A stretch of 25,718 bases of DNA from JBEAUL01 sp041161475 (lineage in GTDB: Bacteria > Pseudomonadota > Gammaproteobacteria > UBA6186 > Azoamicaceae), in assembly GCA_041161475.1 (NCBI GenBank), contig JBEAUL010000037.1, positions 1 to 25,718 of the forward strand. Direction: 5' to 3'. Made by a program: the position numbers and the translations under genes. Numbering within the stretch: position 1 is the stretch's first letter; every line of letters starts with the position of its first letter. Positions 24,157 to 25,718 of this stretch are shown one piece after another. The notes beneath the pieces were generated by a model. It had not been told where the DNA came from, did no database searches, and worked only from the letters and a program-made list of their open reading frames with translations.

Positions 24157-24180
24157 AACGAGACTAAATACAGGAGTAGC

Positions 24181-25470
24181 ATGATGCTAGAGCCGATTGC
24201 CAGCGATAATTTAATTGAATATATCATGACCACATCAAATTTTAAGATTGATTTAACAGACCACTGCGCGCTACGCGCAGATAACGATCTTGAGGCCACA
24301 TTTGAATACGAAAGCCTTTATGAGTATGGGAAATCTCGAATAGAGGAACAACATATCATTTCAAAAATCGATAATATCTGGAAATATAATTTTGAGTGGG
24401 CATATGTTCCGTGTACAAAAGGACCTTCTGGGAAAAAACCCATAAAACACTGCGGTTCCGGAAAATTCTTATTTATAGCAACAATAGAGGAGCCTTATCA
24501 TAAGTTTAGAACAATTGATATAGATCATCATGATAGGTTATGCGAAAAGTTTGGATGGTGTCATCTGAAAAAAAACACACATATGGCTGTTGAGGATATT
24601 ACCCATGAACATCTTTTACCTATCTTAGAAGCAATTAATGCATCTCAACATGCAGGGGAATTGAATTTATACGGCATTGCCTATAATGCTGAAACAGATA
24701 AATTGATTCATAAAATTTTAAATCGACAATCAAACAATGTCCAAATTAAAAATATTCCCAAACTTCGTCAAGCTGAGACAGCATCTGATTTAGAAAAAAA
24801 GTATAAAATGCAACAATACAACACACTGTCTCAGGTTAGCATAGGAGAATATTTTGTTAATGGATTGGTAAGTCATTACGAAGAGCATACACGCGATAAG
24901 AAATGGAAATTAGCAGAAGAACAATTACCAAAACCACAACGTCATGCTGGTCGTATCATTGACTATGTGAATTTGTATATCAGCGATCGTGGACTTACCA
25001 TTTCAACATACATAGGAGATGCTAAAGCACACAAACACTTGTTAAGCCAAAATTTTGAGTGTGATTATATTTCTGACTGGGGCTTGCGACCAGACACTCG
25101 CTTTATGCATTTTTATTGGAAGCACGATAAGATAAAAGCAGATAATATTGTTAATCTGATTACACAGCTAGATTTGATTGAACCATTGGGTACAACAGCA
25201 GATAATCGGAGTACAAAAAGCGTCATACTTCAAGGATTAGCCCATCACATAAAAGGTATCCATTTAAAAGATGAAACGGATTCAAAGGAAGACGACGGAC
25301 TAGCCTACCTCTGTACCGAAAAAACCAATACCATGACAATAAGATATGAAACATTATCCGAGGAAGCTAAATCAATCCCAGATAATAAAAAGCAGGCAAT
25401 CCTTGAAGCCAGCCCTAAGGATTCAATACAGGCTAAAACAGTACGGCTTTTCAATCTTTTTAATCGTTAA
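24181..25470 (+). CDS. Hypothetical protein, partner of the 23365 gene
   Basis: Not recognised. It has 429 residues, without signal peptide or membrane segments, and is rich in charged and aromatic residues. Notable blocks: a Cys/His-containing stretch around 79-101 (Y-V-P-C-T-K-G-P-S-G-K-K-P-I-K-H-C-G), a D-I-D-H-H-D motif near 119-124, and a second compact region with Y-I-S-D-R-G-L-T-I-S-T-Y-I-G-D near 267-280. Two ATGs are adjacent (24181, 24184), and GGAG lies 5 or 8 nt upstream. It lies 24 bp after the previous gene, so they are probably co-transcribed and may act together. It is followed by an IS605 relic and by the rRNA terminator on the other strand. Effector, enzyme or phage/defence protein cannot be told apart. 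Confidence 0.65.
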   Translation: MMLEPIASDNLIEYIMTTSNFKIDLTDHCALRADNDLEATFEYESLYEYGKSRIEEQHIISKIDNIWKYNFEWAYVPCTKGPSGKKPIKHCGSGKFLFIATIEEPYHKFRTIDIDHHDRLCEKFGWCHLKKNTHMAVEDITHEHLLPILEAINASQHAGELNLYGIAYNAETDKLIHKILNRQSNNVQIKNIPKLRQAETASDLEKKYKMQQYNTLSQVSIGEYFVNGLVSHYEEHTRDKKWKLAEEQLPKPQRHAGRIIDYVNLYISDRGLTISTYIGDAKAHKHLLSQNFECDYISDWGLRPDTRFMHFYWKHDKIKADNIVNLITQLDLIEPLGTTADNRSTKSVILQGLAHHIKGIHLKDETDSKEDDGLAYLCTEKTNTMTIRYETLSEEAKSIPDNKKQAILEASPKDSIQAKTVRLFNLFNR

Positions 25471-25500
25471 GGTTAGCAAAAGTATCGTAGGATTAGGTTT

Positions 25501-25600
25501 TTGACATCCTCCCCATCATTTATGACGGGGAGTCCTAGTCTCAGCTACTATAGCTGCTAGGGGTTCCTGCCAACACACTCTTCGGCGATTTTTTGATAAA
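25501..25600 (-). mobile_element. Deleted IS200/IS605 relic (ends only, PATE/MITE-like)
   Basis: The same TTGACATCCTCCCC block as at 11935 starts here (25501-25514) and is followed by a near-palindrome: CCCC-a-TCAT / ATGA-c-GGGG (25511-25529). Within 30-40 bp the opposite-end block appears: TAGCTGCTAGGGG and TTCGGCGATTTTTTGATAAA (to 25600), matching 12184-12222. No transposase sequence lies between. Strand follows the orientation of the larger relic. Confidence 0.62.
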
Positions 25601-25631
25601 AAAAAGGCCTGTCACAATTTGTGCAGGCCTT
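25597..25631 (-). terminator. Rho-independent terminator of the rRNA operon
   Basis: AAGGCCTG (25604-25611) pairs perfectly with CAGGCCTT (25624-25631), with CAC/GTG extending the stem inside. On the minus strand the stem is followed by a run of T (plus-strand A at 25598-25605). It lies about 65 bp beyond the 5S 3' end. Confidence 0.88.
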
Positions 25632-25696
25632 ATCGTCATAATTTATGACAGTGAAACCATAAAAAGAGAGAGAAGAACGATTTTTCTTAATAAAGA

Positions 25697-25718
25697 GCCA
25701 GGCAGTGTCCTACTTTCG
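25697..25718 (-). rRNA. rrf: 5S ribosomal RNA, 3' end (partial)
   Basis: Read on minus, the window edge gives CGAAAGTAGGACACTGCCTGGC, matching the 3' end of bacterial 5S rRNA (E. coli ...GAGAGTAGGGAACTGCCAGGC). The final bases would pair with the 5S 5' end in helix I. A terminator follows in the same direction. The rest of the rRNA operon lies beyond the window. Confidence 0.85.

Noticed and set aside
24181..25470. Possible internal duplication in the 429-residue protein
   Set aside because: Two regions (about 119-160 and 278-325) share a loose H-x-L...F-x-C pattern, but by eye the match is too weak to claim without alignment.
1..25718. CRISPR array or prophage
   Set aside because: No regularly spaced direct repeats, cas genes, integrase or phage structural genes were seen.

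Overview
The window comes from a moderately AT-rich gammaproteobacterial chromosome. Pointers to Gammaproteobacteria are MutH, the head-to-head rsgA/orn pair, ErpA, and the tyrS/M23-peptidase/erpA neighbourhood. Several orphan proteins, two with glutamate-rich tails like those of type IVB effectors, plus decayed IS200/IS605 pieces, would fit a host-associated Legionellales-like lineage. That placement is inference only, since no secretion system or phylogenetic marker is visible.

Layout. 1-1285: start of an OPA-family organophosphate transporter gene and rsgA, both on minus. 1356-3489: orn, then a NodB-type deacetylase and a WaaE-like glycosyltransferase whose stop and start codons overlap (surface glycan or LPS modification). 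3439-6696: a minus operon of an FAD oxidoreductase, an aldo/keto reductase, trhO and a truncated hicB antitoxin. 6886-8226: an MFS permease behind a long inverted repeat and closed by a strong terminator. 8342-10378: PiT phosphate carrier and mutH. 10466-13718: an accessory zone with two orphan proteins (one with an amber codon interrupting its upstream reading frame), a tnpB/IS605 relic, a glycine-zipper lipoprotein, a GNAT acetyltransferase and a GC-rich run of five hairpins. 13719-23240: mostly core genes (tyrS, M23 peptidase, erpA, hemJ, rubredoxin, a membrane-anchored RRM protein, hemL), then an APH-like/P-loop kinase fusion overlapping a BacA/SbmA-like ABC exporter. 23365-25470: two adjacent unrecognised genes with a good promoter. 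25501-25718: a second, deleted IS605 relic, an rRNA-operon terminator and the 3' tip of a 5S rRNA gene on minus.

Working together. HemJ and HemL serve tetrapyrrole synthesis, and ErpA and rubredoxin serve Fe-S and redox metabolism. RsgA, Orn, TrhO and TyrS serve translation and RNA turnover. The accessory genes lie mainly at 10466-13718 and 23365-25600, each next to an IS605-type scar. The best candidates for undescribed biology are the two-gene module at 23365-25470, the membrane-tethered RRM protein, the hairpin array at 13411-13673 and the 78-bp inverted repeat before the MFS gene.
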